Of a stretch of DNA of 64,000 bases, positions 45,129-54,696 are shown piece after piece. The DNA is from Pacificoceanicola onchidii (GTDB lineage: Bacteria > Pseudomonadota > Alphaproteobacteria > Rhodobacterales > Rhodobacteraceae). The notes under the pieces were generated by a model, which was not told the origin of the DNA, did not search any database, and saw only the letters and a program-made list of their open reading frames with translations. Within the stretch, counting starts at the first letter, position 1, and every line of letters starts with the position of its first letter. Made by a program: the position numbers and the translations under genes. The stretch covers positions 383,306 to 447,305 of the forward strand of contig NZ_SRXY01000002.1 in NCBI RefSeq assembly GCF_004804335.1, given 5' to 3'.

Positions 45129-45755
45129 ATGGACAGCGCCTTTCTCATCACCTCCTTTGTCACGCTCTTCGTGGTGATCGACCCGATTGGTCTCACCCCG
45201 CTTTTCATCGCGCTGACGTCCGGCACGGACGCGAAACACCGCCGCGCGGTGGCCCTGCGCGCCTGCGTCATTGCCTTTGCCCTGCTGACGCTCTTTGCGT
45301 TCCTCGGCGAAGGGCTCCTGGGCTTTATCGGCATTTCCATGCCCGCCTTCCGCATTGCGGGCGGCATCCTGCTGTTCCTGACCGCCCTCGACATGCTCTT
45401 TGAGCGCCGCACCAAGCGGCGCGAGGATCAGTCCGAGACCGAAGACTTCCCCGATCCCTCCGTCTTCCCCATCGCCATCCCGCTGCTGGCAGGCCCCGGC
45501 GCGATTGCCACGATCATCCTGCTGATTGGCCAGACCGGCGATCTTCTGGGGCAGATTTCCGTTCTGGGCGTCATGGTTTCCGTCCTGCTGATCGCACTTT
45601 TGCTGTTCCTCTCCGCCGGGCTGATCGAACGCGCGCTCGGCAAGACCGGTATCACCGTCGTCACCCGCCTTCTGGGCATGCTGCTCGCTGCGCTGTCGGT
45701 GCAGTTCGTGCTCGACGGTCTGCGCGATTTCGGCTTTGCCACCGGCGCGGGGTGA
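45129..45755 (+). CDS. MarC-family integral membrane protein
   Basis: A 208-residue protein with six hydrophobic segments. SFVTLFVVIDPIGLTPLFIALT, FRIAGGILLFLTALDMLFERR and PIAIPLLAGPGAIATIILL are hallmarks of the MarC/UPF0056 family. The function of the family is unknown; an old link to antibiotic resistance is not supported. The ATG at 45129 is used. Confidence 0.92.
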   Translation: MDSAFLITSFVTLFVVIDPIGLTPLFIALTSGTDAKHRRAVALRACVIAFALLTLFAFLGEGLLGFIGISMPAFRIAGGILLFLTALDMLFERRTKRREDQSETEDFPDPSVFPIAIPLLAGPGAIATIILLIGQTGDLLGQISVLGVMVSVLLIALLLFLSAGLIERALGKTGITVVTRLLGMLLAALSVQFVLDGLRDFGFATGAG

Positions 45756-45809
45756 AATCTGCCCGGCCAGCGCATAAGTGTTAACAGGTGACCCGGTGAG
45801 GAGTGTTTC

Positions 45810-46391
45810 ATGGACGACTGGCAAATTGGCCGCTTTATCTATCTCGCCATTCTGGCCGGGGCGCTGCTCTTCTGGTTCCTGATCGAGAACCGCGACAGCC
45901 TTGGCACCAAGGTCAAACAGATGGCCGCCTGGGCGCTGATCTTCCTTGGCGTGATCGCGGCCATTGGCCTGTGGGGCGACATTCGCCAGACGGTTCAGCC
46001 ACGTCAGGCCGTGTTCGAAGATCAGGGCCGGATCGAGCTGCCGCTCATGCCCGATGGCCATTATTACGCGGTGCTGGAGATCAACGGCGCGCCGGTCCGC
46101 TTCGTCGTGGACACCGGCGCATCCGGCGTGGTTCTGACCCAGAGTGATGCGGAACGGGTTGGTCTGAAAACCGAAGACCTCGCCTTCTACTCCGAAGCCA
46201 TGACAGCCAACGGGCTGGTGCGCACCGCGCCGGTCCGGCTGGCTGACGTGGCGCTCGGGCCCTTCACGGACAGCGATGTGCGCGCCTTTGTCAACGAAGG
46301 TGAAATGGACACCTCGCTGCTCGGCATGACCTATTTGCAGCGCTTTGACCGGATTGAAATCTCGAACGGGCGGTTTGTGCTGGAACGGTAG
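45810..46391 (+). CDS. Membrane-anchored retropepsin-like aspartic protease
   Basis: A 193-residue protein with two N-terminal membrane helices (about 7-24 and 38-55) and a C-terminal clan AA domain: VRFVVDTGASGVVLT with catalytic Asp101, then ADVALGPFTDSDVRAFVNEG and SLLGMTYLQRFDRIEISNGR. This matches the TIGR02281-like proteobacterial family (from memory). As a single half-domain it must dimerise. The target is unknown. GAGGAG precedes the ATG. Confidence 0.88.
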   Translation: MDDWQIGRFIYLAILAGALLFWFLIENRDSLGTKVKQMAAWALIFLGVIAAIGLWGDIRQTVQPRQAVFEDQGRIELPLMPDGHYYAVLEINGAPVRFVVDTGASGVVLTQSDAERVGLKTEDLAFYSEAMTANGLVRTAPVRLADVALGPFTDSDVRAFVNEGEMDTSLLGMTYLQRFDRIEISNGRFVLER

Positions 46392-46408
46392 CGGGTTGGC
46401 GCTTCCCC

Positions 46409-46435
46409 GCCCCGGACCTGATCCGGGGCCTCATG
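46409..46435 (+). repeat. REP-like palindrome (CCCGGAYYTGATCCGGG family)
   Basis: GCCCCGGACCTGATCCGGGG is followed by CCTCATG, in the same orientation as the copy at 16767. Confidence 0.7.
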
Positions 46436-46692
46436 CCCACCGCACTGTGCTGTAACCTCCTGTTCACAAACAATAGGCAGGCTTGTCCCCGGTACCACTG
46501 ACCTTCGGATTTTCCGCCGCGGCCCTGACAAAGCCAAGGCGGGCAGCCCCAAAGGGGGATGTTCGATCTGATCAGACGAATAAGCCGGGTTTGAACGCCC
46601 CGGCCTAGATGATCCGTCACTGGGCGGCCGCCTTTTTCAGGCTTCAAACAATAAAAACACGAAACCCCGTCCGGCAGATGTGTCGAGGCGGG

Positions 46693-46714
46693 CGCGGGGC
46701 ATAGCCCCGCCCTA
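46693..46714 (-). repeat. GTAGGGCGGGGC hairpin, copy 3
   Basis: GCGGGGCATAGCCCCGCCCTAC reads in reverse as GTAGGGCGGGGCTATGCCCC, matching copies 1 and 2. It lies after the holC stop on the minus strand. Confidence 0.7.
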
Positions 46715-46734
46715 CATCCGTGCGGAGCCTTAAC

Positions 46735-47193
46735 TCACGACTCCGCCTTCATCTCCCAACGCCCGCTCTCTTCGGACCAGTATTTCGCCTTGCAGCCGGC
46801 CCCGGTCAGCGTGCGCCATTGTTCGCGCGCGATATGCACCGCCTCGCTGTCATGCCCGTCAAACAACACGCAAACCCGCGTCATGGCCTCCACCTCTTCG
46901 GCGGAAATCACCGCGCCATCGACACTCATCAAACACTGCGGATCGTTCGGCAAATCCGGCCCATAGGTCAGCAGGATCGGCTGCAAACCGTCATGCGGAC
47001 CGCCCGCCTGCCCATGCGGCAAAAACCCGTCCTCCGGGCCAAGCCAGAGCTTTTGATCGAGCCAGTCTATCCGCCCCGGTTCCTGCCCCCGCACCGCCAC
47101 GCGCCAACCTGCGCCGAGCGACTTTTCCAGAAGCACACTCAGCGTCTCATCCATCGGACGGCGGGTCAGGTGGTAGAAATAGGCCTCTCCCAT
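46735..47193 (-). CDS. holC: DNA polymerase III chi subunit
   Basis: A 152-residue protein of the HolC family: GEAYFYHLTRRPMDETLSVLLEKSLGAGWR at the N-terminus, LLTYGPDLPNDPQCLMSVDGA, and VCVLFDGHDSEAVHIAREQWR. Chi links the clamp loader to SSB. It is 214 bases downstream of pepA, the usual alphaproteobacterial order pepA-holC. Confidence 0.92.
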   Translation of the reverse strand: MGEAYFYHLTRRPMDETLSVLLEKSLGAGWRVAVRGQEPGRIDWLDQKLWLGPEDGFLPHGQAGGPHDGLQPILLTYGPDLPNDPQCLMSVDGAVISAEEVEAMTRVCVLFDGHDSEAVHIAREQWRTLTGAGCKAKYWSEESGRWEMKAES

Positions 47194-47407
47194 TTCCTAA
47201 ACGCTCCTCTGACGAAATCCTTTGGAATTGATCCCCGGCTCGCTTGTCGATCCGGTTCGCACCCGACCTCGCCCGCCAGGGCGGGTGCGAAATCTCGAAA
47301 CGTTACACCAGGTGACGACTTTGGAGCTTTGAAGAACCGCCAGCACCTCACTCATGACCCGGCCCCGAGGCCGCGCGCGAACCTCTGTTGCACCAGCAGT
47401 AGCCATC

Positions 47408-48877
47408 TCACCCCTGCTCAAACTGATCCCGCACCAGCCGGTCCAGCGCCATGACGCCCCAGCCCGTCGCCCCCTTGGGCGCGAAAGTCGTCGCCTTGGC
47501 GACCTGCGCCACCCCGGCGATATCGAGGTGGATCCACGGCATGTCGTCCTCGATGAACCGCTCAAGGAAGACTGCCGCCGTGCTTGCACCGGCGGGACGC
47601 CCGCCGGTGTTCTTGATGTCCGCTTTCAGCGTCTTGATCTGGTCGTGATAGCCCTTGCCCAGCGGCAGACGCCATGCGCCCTCACCTTCGGCCTCGGCGG
47701 CCTTCAGGAACTTGTTCGCAAAGGCATCGTCGTTCGAAAATACCCCCGCGTTGTCATGGCCCAGCGCAATGATGCAGGCCCCGGTCAGCGTCGCCAGATT
47801 GATCACCGCAGCGGGTTTTTCCGTCTGCTGCGCGTGCCAGAGCACATCGGCCAGCACCAGCCGCCCCTCGGCATCGGTGTTCACAACTTCGATCGTCACG
47901 CCGCGCATGGAGGTCACGATATCTCCGGGACGCGTCGCCTTGCCGTCGGGCATGTTCTCGACGAGACCCACAAGGCCCGTCACGTTGGCCTTCGCCCCGC
48001 GCAGCGCCAGCGTTTTCATCACGCCGGAGACAACACCTGCGCCGCCCATGTCCATGGTCATGTCTTCCATGCCCGCCGCCGGTTTGAGGCTGATGCCGCC
48101 GGTGTCGAACACAACCCCCTTGCCGACCAGCGCCAGCGGTGCCTCGTCGCCGCCGCCTTTCCAGCGCATGACAACCACCTTCGACGGGCTTTCGCTGCCC
48201 TGCCCAACGGAGAGCAGCGCGCCCATGCCCAGTTCGGCCAGCTTGTCCTCCTCCAGAACCTCGACCTCGACGCCAAGATCGCGCAGCGCCTCAAGACGCG
48301 CGGCAAACTCGGTAGTGGTCAAAACGTTTGCGGGCTCCGACACCAGATCGCGGGTGAACACCACGCCTTCGGCCACCGCCAGCGCATCGCTGACCGCCTT
48401 GGCCTCCGCGCCCGGATCCTTGACGCAGATCACCGCGCCTTCCAGCGGATCACCCTTTTCGCTCAGGTGATCTGCGAACTTGTAGCCTTTCAGAGCCAGC
48501 CCGAGGGCCACATCCGCCGTGCGCGTGGTGTTCTCCGCCAGCAGCATCAGCGCCTTGGAGCCAACCGCAGACGCCAGTGCCGCCCCTGCCTTGCGCGCCA
48601 TTGCGACCTGCGGCCGCCGCTCCAGCTTGACCAGCACAACCGCCTCTGCCTGAAGCCCCACCGGCATGGCCAGCGTCAGGGCGCTGCCTTCGCTCAGCTT
48701 CTCCCAGGCCTCGCTCGCGACCGCCTTGGCCACCGCGCCCTTGCTCAGGCGATTGACCCGCCGCGCGCCGGGGCTGAGCGTGCCGGCGGCATTGATCAGA
48801 ACCCCGATCGCGCCTTCCACGGCGTCCAGCCCATCAAGATTGGTTTCGGCAAAAGTGATCTTGCGCAGCTGGGTCAT
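47408..48877 (-). CDS. pepA: Leucyl aminopeptidase (M17)
   Basis: A 489-residue cytosolic aminopeptidase. The active-site region is LVGKGVVFDTGGISLKPAAGMEDMTMDMGGA, with metal ligands Lys and Asp, and the M17 signature NTDAEGRLVLADVL. It removes N-terminal residues from peptides and may bind DNA as in E. coli PepA. GGAGACC precedes the ATG. It is divergent from lptF. Confidence 0.96.
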   Translation of the reverse strand: MTQLRKITFAETNLDGLDAVEGAIGVLINAAGTLSPGARRVNRLSKGAVAKAVASEAWEKLSEGSALTLAMPVGLQAEAVVLVKLERRPQVAMARKAGAALASAVGSKALMLLAENTTRTADVALGLALKGYKFADHLSEKGDPLEGAVICVKDPGAEAKAVSDALAVAEGVVFTRDLVSEPANVLTTTEFAARLEALRDLGVEVEVLEEDKLAELGMGALLSVGQGSESPSKVVVMRWKGGGDEAPLALVGKGVVFDTGGISLKPAAGMEDMTMDMGGAGVVSGVMKTLALRGAKANVTGLVGLVENMPDGKATRPGDIVTSMRGVTIEVVNTDAEGRLVLADVLWHAQQTEKPAAVINLATLTGACIIALGHDNAGVFSNDDAFANKFLKAAEAEGEGAWRLPLGKGYHDQIKTLKADIKNTGGRPAGASTAAVFLERFIEDDMPWIHLDIAGVAQVAKATTFAPKGATGWGVMALDRLVRDQFEQG

Positions 48878-49014
48878 ATCGGTCTCCGTGTCGGGCTTGA
48901 GTGGCTTTCCGCCAAGAGGTAGCCCCCTGCGGGCACAAAGGCCAGAGTCAGCTTTCCCCTCCCCCCCTGATCCGCTAACCTGCGACCCAAGAAAACTGTG
49001 CTTGGGGGCGCTTC

Positions 49015-50151
49015 GTGCAAAGATTCGACCGCTATATGCTGTCGCAATTGATGGTGCTGTTCGGATTCTTTGCGCTCGTTCTGGTCTCCGTCTATTGGGT
49101 CAACCGCGCCGTGGTGCTGTTTGATCGTCTCATCGCGGACGGCCATTCGGCGGGTGTTTTCCTCGAATTTTCCGCCCTGTCCCTGCCCTCGGTGATTGCG
49201 CTTGTGCTGCCCATGGCGGCCTTTGCGGCGGCGGTTTACGTCACCAATCGCCTCAGCAGCGAATCCGAGCTGACCGTGGTGCAGGCGGTGGGCTATTCAC
49301 CGTGGCGGTTGGCGCGGCCCGTGCTGATCTTTGGCGTGATGATCGCGGCAATGATGGCGATGCTGACCCATGTTCTGGTGCCCGCCTCTCTGGAGCAACT
49401 GCGTCTGCGCGAGCGCGAGATTTCCGGCTCCCTCACCGCGCGCCTGCTGCGCGAAGGGGTCTTCCTGCACCCGACCAAAGGCGTGACCTTCTACATCCGC
49501 GACATCTCCGAGCGGGGCGAGTTGCGCGATGTGCTGCTTTCGGATCGCAGACAGGCGGGGCGCGAGGTCACCTACACGGCGGACAAAGCCTATCTCCTGC
49601 GTGATGACGACGGGCCGAAACTGGCAATGCTCGAAGGCATGGCCCAGACGCTGGACCTTGAAACAGGGCGCCTCTCGACAACCAATTTCGGCGATCTGAC
49701 CTATGACGTCTCGGCCCTGATCGAACAGAGCGGCGGCGGACGGCGCAAGGCCAGTTTCGTGCCCACATGGGAGCTTCTGACCAACACCGAAGCCGTCGCC
49801 ATCGAGGTCCGGGACGATCCCGGCGAGGTGCTGGAAGAGGCGCATATGCGCTTTCAGAACCCGCTGCTTTGCATCGTTGCGGCGCTGATCGGCTATTCGG
49901 GGCTGATGGTCGGCGGCTATTCGCGCTTTGGCGTGACCAAACAGATCGTCGGTGCGATTTTCCTGCTGGTCGTGGTCAAGCTGGTAGAAAGCGGCGTGAC
50001 CGATCCGGTGCGCGCCGATGCCCGGCTCTGGCCGCTGGTCTACCTGCCAAGCGCGGTCGGGCTGGTGATCGTCTGGTCCCTGCTGTGGACCGCCTCCCGC
50101 CCGTTCCGGCCCAAACGCGGCGCGGCGCAGCAGGAGGCGGCCCCGGCATGA
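49015..50151 (+). CDS. lptF: LPS export ABC transporter permease LptF
   Basis: A 378-residue YjgP/YjgQ-family permease starting at GTG (QRFDRYMLSQLMVLFGFFALV). It has six membrane helices with a periplasmic jellyroll between them (ISERGELRDVLLSDRRQAGRE). NRLSSESELTVVQAVGYSPWRL is the coupling segment conserved in the family. LptFG with LptB extract LPS from the inner membrane. Its stop overlaps lptG by four bases. Confidence 0.93.
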   Translation: MQRFDRYMLSQLMVLFGFFALVLVSVYWVNRAVVLFDRLIADGHSAGVFLEFSALSLPSVIALVLPMAAFAAAVYVTNRLSSESELTVVQAVGYSPWRLARPVLIFGVMIAAMMAMLTHVLVPASLEQLRLREREISGSLTARLLREGVFLHPTKGVTFYIRDISERGELRDVLLSDRRQAGREVTYTADKAYLLRDDDGPKLAMLEGMAQTLDLETGRLSTTNFGDLTYDVSALIEQSGGGRRKASFVPTWELLTNTEAVAIEVRDDPGEVLEEAHMRFQNPLLCIVAALIGYSGLMVGGYSRFGVTKQIVGAIFLLVVVKLVESGVTDPVRADARLWPLVYLPSAVGLVIVWSLLWTASRPFRPKRGAAQQEAAPA

Positions 50152-51242
50152 CCCTGCATTACTACTTCGCCCGCCGCTTTCTCTGGCTGTTCCTGTCGAT
50201 CTTTGCGGTCTTTGCGCTGTTCCAGGGATTCGTGGACCTGATGGACGAAATGCGCCGTCTGGATGGCGATCCGACCATGGCGCAGCTGTTGCAGCTGGTG
50301 GCCTTCAAACTTCCCGAGGGGCTCTACCAGATCCTGCCGCTGGTGATGATCCTGTCCACCGTTGCGCTGTTCCTTGGCCTTGCCCGCTCATCGGAACTGG
50401 TGGTGGCGCGGGCGGCGGGGCGCTCCGGGCTGGTGGCGCTGATTGCGCCGGTTGTCATGGCCATGCTCATCGGCGGGCTGACCGTGGCGATGCTCAACCC
50501 GGTGGTGGCCGCCACCTCCAAACGCTACGCAGACCTGCGCGAGACCTATGAGAACGGCGGCGCCTCGGCGCTTTCGATCGGTCCCGAAGGCCTGTGGCTC
50601 CGGCAAGGCAGCACGCAGGGCCAATCGGTGATCCGCGCTGCCCGCGCCAATTCCGAGGCGACCGTGCTTTATGACGTCAGCTTCGTGATCTACGCCGCAG
50701 GCGGTGGCCCGGCGCAGCGGGTGATCGCGGACAAGGCCGAACTCGGAGACGCCGAATGGGTGCTGACCAATGCCAAGGCCTGGCCTCTGGCGGCAGGGCT
50801 TACACCCGAAACCGGGGCCAAGGCGCATGACACCCTGCGCATCCCCTCGACCCTAACGCGCGAGAGCATCCGCGACCGTTTCGGCAAACCGTCGGCCATC
50901 GCCATCTGGGACCTGCCCGCCTTCATCGACGATCTCGAAGAGGCCGGCTTCTCCGCCCGCCGCCACGTGGTCTGGCTCAACATGGAACTGGCGCGCCCCG
51001 TCTTCCTTGTCGCCATGATGCTGGTCGGCGCGGCTTTCACCATGCGCCCGACACGTCTGGGACGGACCGGCCTTGCGGTGCTTTCCGCCGTGCTTTTGGG
51101 ATTTGGGCTCTACTATGTGCGGAATTTCGCTCAGATCCTTGGCGAAAACGGTCAGGTCTCGCCTTTGATGGCCGCATGGGTGCCGCCTGTCGCATCGGTC
51201 TTGCTCGCGCTGGGTCTGATACTGCATATGGAGGATGGATGA
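50148..51242 (+). CDS. lptG: LPS export ABC transporter permease LptG
   Basis: A 364-residue partner of LptF with the same layout: N-terminal helices (RRFLWLFLSIFAVFALFQGF), LGLARSSELVVARAAGRSGL as coupling region, a periplasmic beta domain and three C-terminal helices ending before MEDG. It overlaps lptF (ATGA) and lptD (ATGGATGA), indicating coupled translation. Confidence 0.93.
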   Translation: MTLHYYFARRFLWLFLSIFAVFALFQGFVDLMDEMRRLDGDPTMAQLLQLVAFKLPEGLYQILPLVMILSTVALFLGLARSSELVVARAAGRSGLVALIAPVVMAMLIGGLTVAMLNPVVAATSKRYADLRETYENGGASALSIGPEGLWLRQGSTQGQSVIRAARANSEATVLYDVSFVIYAAGGGPAQRVIADKAELGDAEWVLTNAKAWPLAAGLTPETGAKAHDTLRIPSTLTRESIRDRFGKPSAIAIWDLPAFIDDLEEAGFSARRHVVWLNMELARPVFLVAMMLVGAAFTMRPTRLGRTGLAVLSAVLLGFGLYYVRNFAQILGENGQVSPLMAAWVPPVASVLLALGLILHMEDG

Positions 51243-53410
51243 CTCGCTGCCTCCATATCTTGGCCCTTCTGCTTGCACTGGCCCTGCCCCTGCCCGTCTT
51301 GGCGCAGGGCACACCCGCTGTGCCCGAGCAAACGCCGCCTGCGCTGCTCGTGGCCGATCAGGTCTTTGTCGAAAATGACACGCTGCTGATCGCCACTGGC
51401 AATGTTGAGGCGCTGCACGATGGCATCCGCCTGACCGCCACGCGCATCGTCTATGACCAGTCCACCGACACGCTTCAGATCGACGGGCCGATCCGCATCA
51501 CCGACGAGGCGGGCAACATCCTGCTCGCGGACTATGCCCAGATGGATCAGGGCCTGCGCAACGGTCTGCTGAGCAGCGCGCGCATGATCATGGACCAGCA
51601 GTTGCAGCTGGCCGCCGTCGAAGCGCAGCGCGTCGAAGGCCGCTATACGCAGCTGTCCAAGGTCGCCGTGACCTCCTGTCAGGTCTGCGGCGACGACAGC
51701 CCGCCGCTCTGGCAGATCCGCGCCACCCGCGTGATCCACGATCAACAGGAGCGGCAACTCTACTTCGACCATGCGCAGCTGCGCGTGCTCGACGTGCCGA
51801 TCTTCTACCTGCCACGCATGCGCCTGCCGGACCCGACCTTGAAGCGGGCGCGCGGGCTTCTGATCCCCTCGCTGCGCAGTTCCACCCTGCTCGGCTTTGG
51901 CATCAAGCTGCCGTACTTCATTCCGATCGGCGATCATCAGGACATCACCCTGACGCCGTATCTGTCGCCCAAGACCCGCACGCTGGAGTTCCGCTATCGC
52001 CGCGCCTTCCGCAATGGCAACCTGCTCGTCACCGGCGCGCTGACCGGCGACACGCTGCTGCCCGATCAGGCGCGGGGCTACCTGTTTGCCGAAGGGGCGT
52101 TTGATCTCAAGAACGATTTCAAACTGGCCTTCGATCTCAAGACCACCTCGGATGCGGCCTACCTCAATGACTACGGCATCACCGGGGCCGACCGGCTGGA
52201 AAGCAGCCTGACCCTGACGCGGGTCCGCCGCGACGAGTTCATCGAAGTGGGGCTGCTGCATTACGAATCCCTGCGCGATTCCGAGAACAACGACACCCAG
52301 CCCACGATTGTGGGCTTTGGCCGGATGGAAAAGCGCTTCTTTCCGCAGGCCTTCGGTGGCGAGTTGCGGCTGTCCGGCGAGGCGCACACCCATTACCGCT
52401 ACAGCTCCATCCCCTTTGACAGCGCCGACGCCGATACGGTGGTGGACGGGCGTGACATTGCCCGCTTCAACGCCGAGGCCAGCTGGCGCAAGCGCTGGAC
52501 GCTGGTGGGCGGCATCCGCGCCGGTGTATCCGGGCATCTTTGGCTCGATCACTACAGCATCCGGCAGGACAACACCGCCCCGGCGGAGGTTTCGCGGGCC
52601 ACACCGGGCGTCTCGGTCGAGCTGCGCTGGCCGTGGGAGAAACGCGGACCTGCGGGCGGGCGCACCCTGATCGAGCCGGTGGTGCAGTTCGGCTGGGTTG
52701 GCGGCGACAGGCCCCTGAACCCCAACGACGAAAGCACCCGTGTCGAGTTTGACGAGGCCAACCTGCTCAGCCTTTCGCGCTTCCCCGCCGCTGACCGGCG
52801 CGAACACGGCTATACCGCCGCCATGGGCCTGCGCTGGATGCACGAGGCGCCCGCAGGCTGGTCTGCCGCGCTCACCTTTGGCCGGGTCTGGCGTGAAACC
52901 GCCGATGCGGATTTCTCCCGCTCCTCGGGTCTGCAGCCGCTTGCCAGCGACTGGCTGATTGCCGGACGCTTTGCCAATGCCTCGGGCCTCAGCCTCGTGG
53001 CGCGCGGCCTTCTGGATGGCGATTTCCGCTTTTCCAAAGCCGAGGCCCGCGCCGGTTGGACCAATGCCCGCATGGATCTCGGGGCCTCTTACCTGCTTCT
53101 GGTCACCGACCCGCAGGAAGACCGGACCAGCGCGCAGTCGGAGTGGAGCTTTGACGGCTCCTACCGCATGAGCCGCCACTGGACCGGCTCCACCAATTGG
53201 CGCTATGACCTTGCGGGACGCAATCTCGACCGGGTCGGTCTGGGGCTGCAATACCGCAACGAATGTGTTCAGGTGGATTTCGGGGTGGAACGCCGCTATG
53301 CATCCTCTACCACACTGGAACCAAGCACGGATTTCGATTTGACTGTCGCCCTGACGGGATTTGGCACCAGCGACAGCGCCAAGGAGTATCGACGCACATG
53401 CAAGTATTGA
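51239..53410 (+). CDS. lptD: LPS-assembly protein LptD
   Basis: A 723-residue outer-membrane protein. The signal peptide is MTRCLHILALLLALALPLPVLAQ. An OstA/LptA-like domain (LLVADQVFVENDTLLIATGNVEAL) is followed by the beta-barrel with LRLPDPTLKRARGLLIPSLRSS. Cys in SCQVCGDD and near the C-terminus (NECVQVDFG, RRTCKY) could form the structural disulfides. LptD with LptE inserts LPS into the outer leaflet. It overlaps lptG and surA. Confidence 0.94.
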   Translation: MTRCLHILALLLALALPLPVLAQGTPAVPEQTPPALLVADQVFVENDTLLIATGNVEALHDGIRLTATRIVYDQSTDTLQIDGPIRITDEAGNILLADYAQMDQGLRNGLLSSARMIMDQQLQLAAVEAQRVEGRYTQLSKVAVTSCQVCGDDSPPLWQIRATRVIHDQQERQLYFDHAQLRVLDVPIFYLPRMRLPDPTLKRARGLLIPSLRSSTLLGFGIKLPYFIPIGDHQDITLTPYLSPKTRTLEFRYRRAFRNGNLLVTGALTGDTLLPDQARGYLFAEGAFDLKNDFKLAFDLKTTSDAAYLNDYGITGADRLESSLTLTRVRRDEFIEVGLLHYESLRDSENNDTQPTIVGFGRMEKRFFPQAFGGELRLSGEAHTHYRYSSIPFDSADADTVVDGRDIARFNAEASWRKRWTLVGGIRAGVSGHLWLDHYSIRQDNTAPAEVSRATPGVSVELRWPWEKRGPAGGRTLIEPVVQFGWVGGDRPLNPNDESTRVEFDEANLLSLSRFPAADRREHGYTAAMGLRWMHEAPAGWSAALTFGRVWRETADADFSRSSGLQPLASDWLIAGRFANASGLSLVARGLLDGDFRFSKAEARAGWTNARMDLGASYLLLVTDPQEDRTSAQSEWSFDGSYRMSRHWTGSTNWRYDLAGRNLDRVGLGLQYRNECVQVDFGVERRYASSTTLEPSTDFDLTVALTGFGTSDSAKEYRRTCKY

Positions 53411-54636
53411 CCCGCTTGATCGCCCCGCTGGCAACGGCCCTTTCTCTGGCCGTCGTGCCGCTCGGCAGCCTGCCGACACCAGCCGCGGCGCAGGGCCTGT
53501 TTTCGCCCGCGATCATCGTCAATGATGCCATCATCACCGGGTTCGAGCTGCAGCAGCGCGCCGAGATGCTGCGCCTGCTGAACGCGCCGGGGGATCTGCA
53601 GACCCTCGCCCGCGAACAGCTCATCGACGACAGGCTGCGCATGCAGGCGGCGGCGGAACTGGGCATCGTGCCGAGCTCCGAAGAGATCCTCGAAGGCATG
53701 ACCGAGTTTGCGGCGCGTGCGAACCTGACCCGCGAAGAGTTCGTGAAGGTGCTCGAAGCCAACGGCGTCGCCGCCCAGACGTTCCGCGATTTTGTCCAGG
53801 CCGGCATGGCGTGGCGCGAAGTGGCCGGGGCGCGCTTTGCCGCGCGGGCGGTTGTGACCGAGGCCGAGGTTGACCGCGCGCTCGCCGCAGGCGGCGGCGG
53901 CAGCAGCGTCCGGGTTCTGATCTCCGAGATCATCATGCCGATGCCGCCGGGCCAGGAAGAGACCGTGCGCGCCCGCGCCAACCGCATCTCGCAGCTGGAC
54001 AGCACCTCTGCCTTCTCCGCCGAGGCGCGGCGCTACTCCGCCACGCCCTCGCGCGGCAATGGGGGCCGCCTGCCGTGGCGCGACATCAAGGAACTGCCGC
54101 CGACCCTGCAGCCGCTGGTTCTCGGGCTCAAGCCCGGCGAGGTGACAGAGCCGCTGCCGATCCCCAACGCCATCGCCCTGTTCCAGCTGCGCGACATTGA
54201 AGAGACGGGCTACAGCGCCCCGGAAATCGCCGCTGTGGATTATGCCGCCTATTACATGCCCGGCGGGCGCTCGGCGGATACGCTGGCCAAGGCCCGCGTG
54301 CTGCAAGGCCGCGTCGACCGCTGTGACGATCTGTATGGCGTGGCCAAGGGCCAGCCCGAGGAAGTGCTGGAGCGCGGCACCCTGCCGCCTGCGGATATTC
54401 CGACCGACATCGCCTTTGAGCTGTCCAAGCTGGACCCCGGCGAGGTGTCCACCGCGCTGACCCGTGCGAACGGCCAGACGCTGGTCTTCCTGATGCTCTG
54501 CGGCCGGACCAATGCGATCAGCGAAGAGATCGACCGCCAAGAGTTCACCATTGGCCTGCGCAACCGCCGCATCGGCTCGCAGGCCGAAGGCTACCTCGCC
54601 CAGCTGCGCGCCGATGCACGGATCATCGAACGCTGA
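53398..54636 (+). CDS. surA: Periplasmic chaperone / peptidyl-prolyl isomerase SurA
   Basis: A 412-residue protein with a signal peptide (LIAPLATALSLAVVPLGSLPTPAAA). SurA N-domain: FSPAIIVNDAIITGFELQQRAEML. A parvulin region follows (VRVLISEIIMPMPPGQEETVR, RGNGGRLPWRDIKELPPTLQPL). It assists folding of outer-membrane proteins such as LptD. The ATG at 53398 lies inside the end of lptD, with AAGGAG upstream. A terminator follows. Confidence 0.92.
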   Translation: MQVLTRLIAPLATALSLAVVPLGSLPTPAAAQGLFSPAIIVNDAIITGFELQQRAEMLRLLNAPGDLQTLAREQLIDDRLRMQAAAELGIVPSSEEILEGMTEFAARANLTREEFVKVLEANGVAAQTFRDFVQAGMAWREVAGARFAARAVVTEAEVDRALAAGGGGSSVRVLISEIIMPMPPGQEETVRARANRISQLDSTSAFSAEARRYSATPSRGNGGRLPWRDIKELPPTLQPLVLGLKPGEVTEPLPIPNAIALFQLRDIEETGYSAPEIAAVDYAAYYMPGGRSADTLAKARVLQGRVDRCDDLYGVAKGQPEEVLERGTLPPADIPTDIAFELSKLDPGEVSTALTRANGQTLVFLMLCGRTNAISEEIDRQEFTIGLRNRRIGSQAEGYLAQLRADARIIER

Positions 54637-54667
54637 GACGCAGGGTCTGTTGACCGGTCCCTGAACG

Positions 54668-54696
54668 ACCGCTCCGGGAAACCGGGGCGGTTTTTA
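54668..54696 (+). terminator. Intrinsic terminator after surA
   Basis: The stem ACCGCTCCGG-GAA-ACCGGGGCGGT (one G-U pair) is followed by TTTTATTTG, 31 bases after the surA stop. It separates lptFGD-surA from pdxA. Confidence 0.85.

Larger units (their letters stand above)
46392..46734. other. Intergenic region with two repeats
   Basis: These 343 bases contain no supported gene. They hold a REP-like palindrome at 46409-46435 and an inverted GTAGGGCGGGGC hairpin at 46693-46714. The middle (about 46540-46640) contains small GC hairpins such as GCCGGGTTTGAACGCCCCGGC but nothing I can name. Confidence 0.5.

Noticed and set aside
46291-46647. 118-codon minus-strand frame overlapping the end of the retropepsin gene
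   Set aside because: It crosses a REP-like palindrome, overlaps a real gene and has no motif.
51152-53479. 775-codon minus-strand open frame
   Set aside because: It is antisense to lptD and the end of lptG; composition is typical of a GC shadow.
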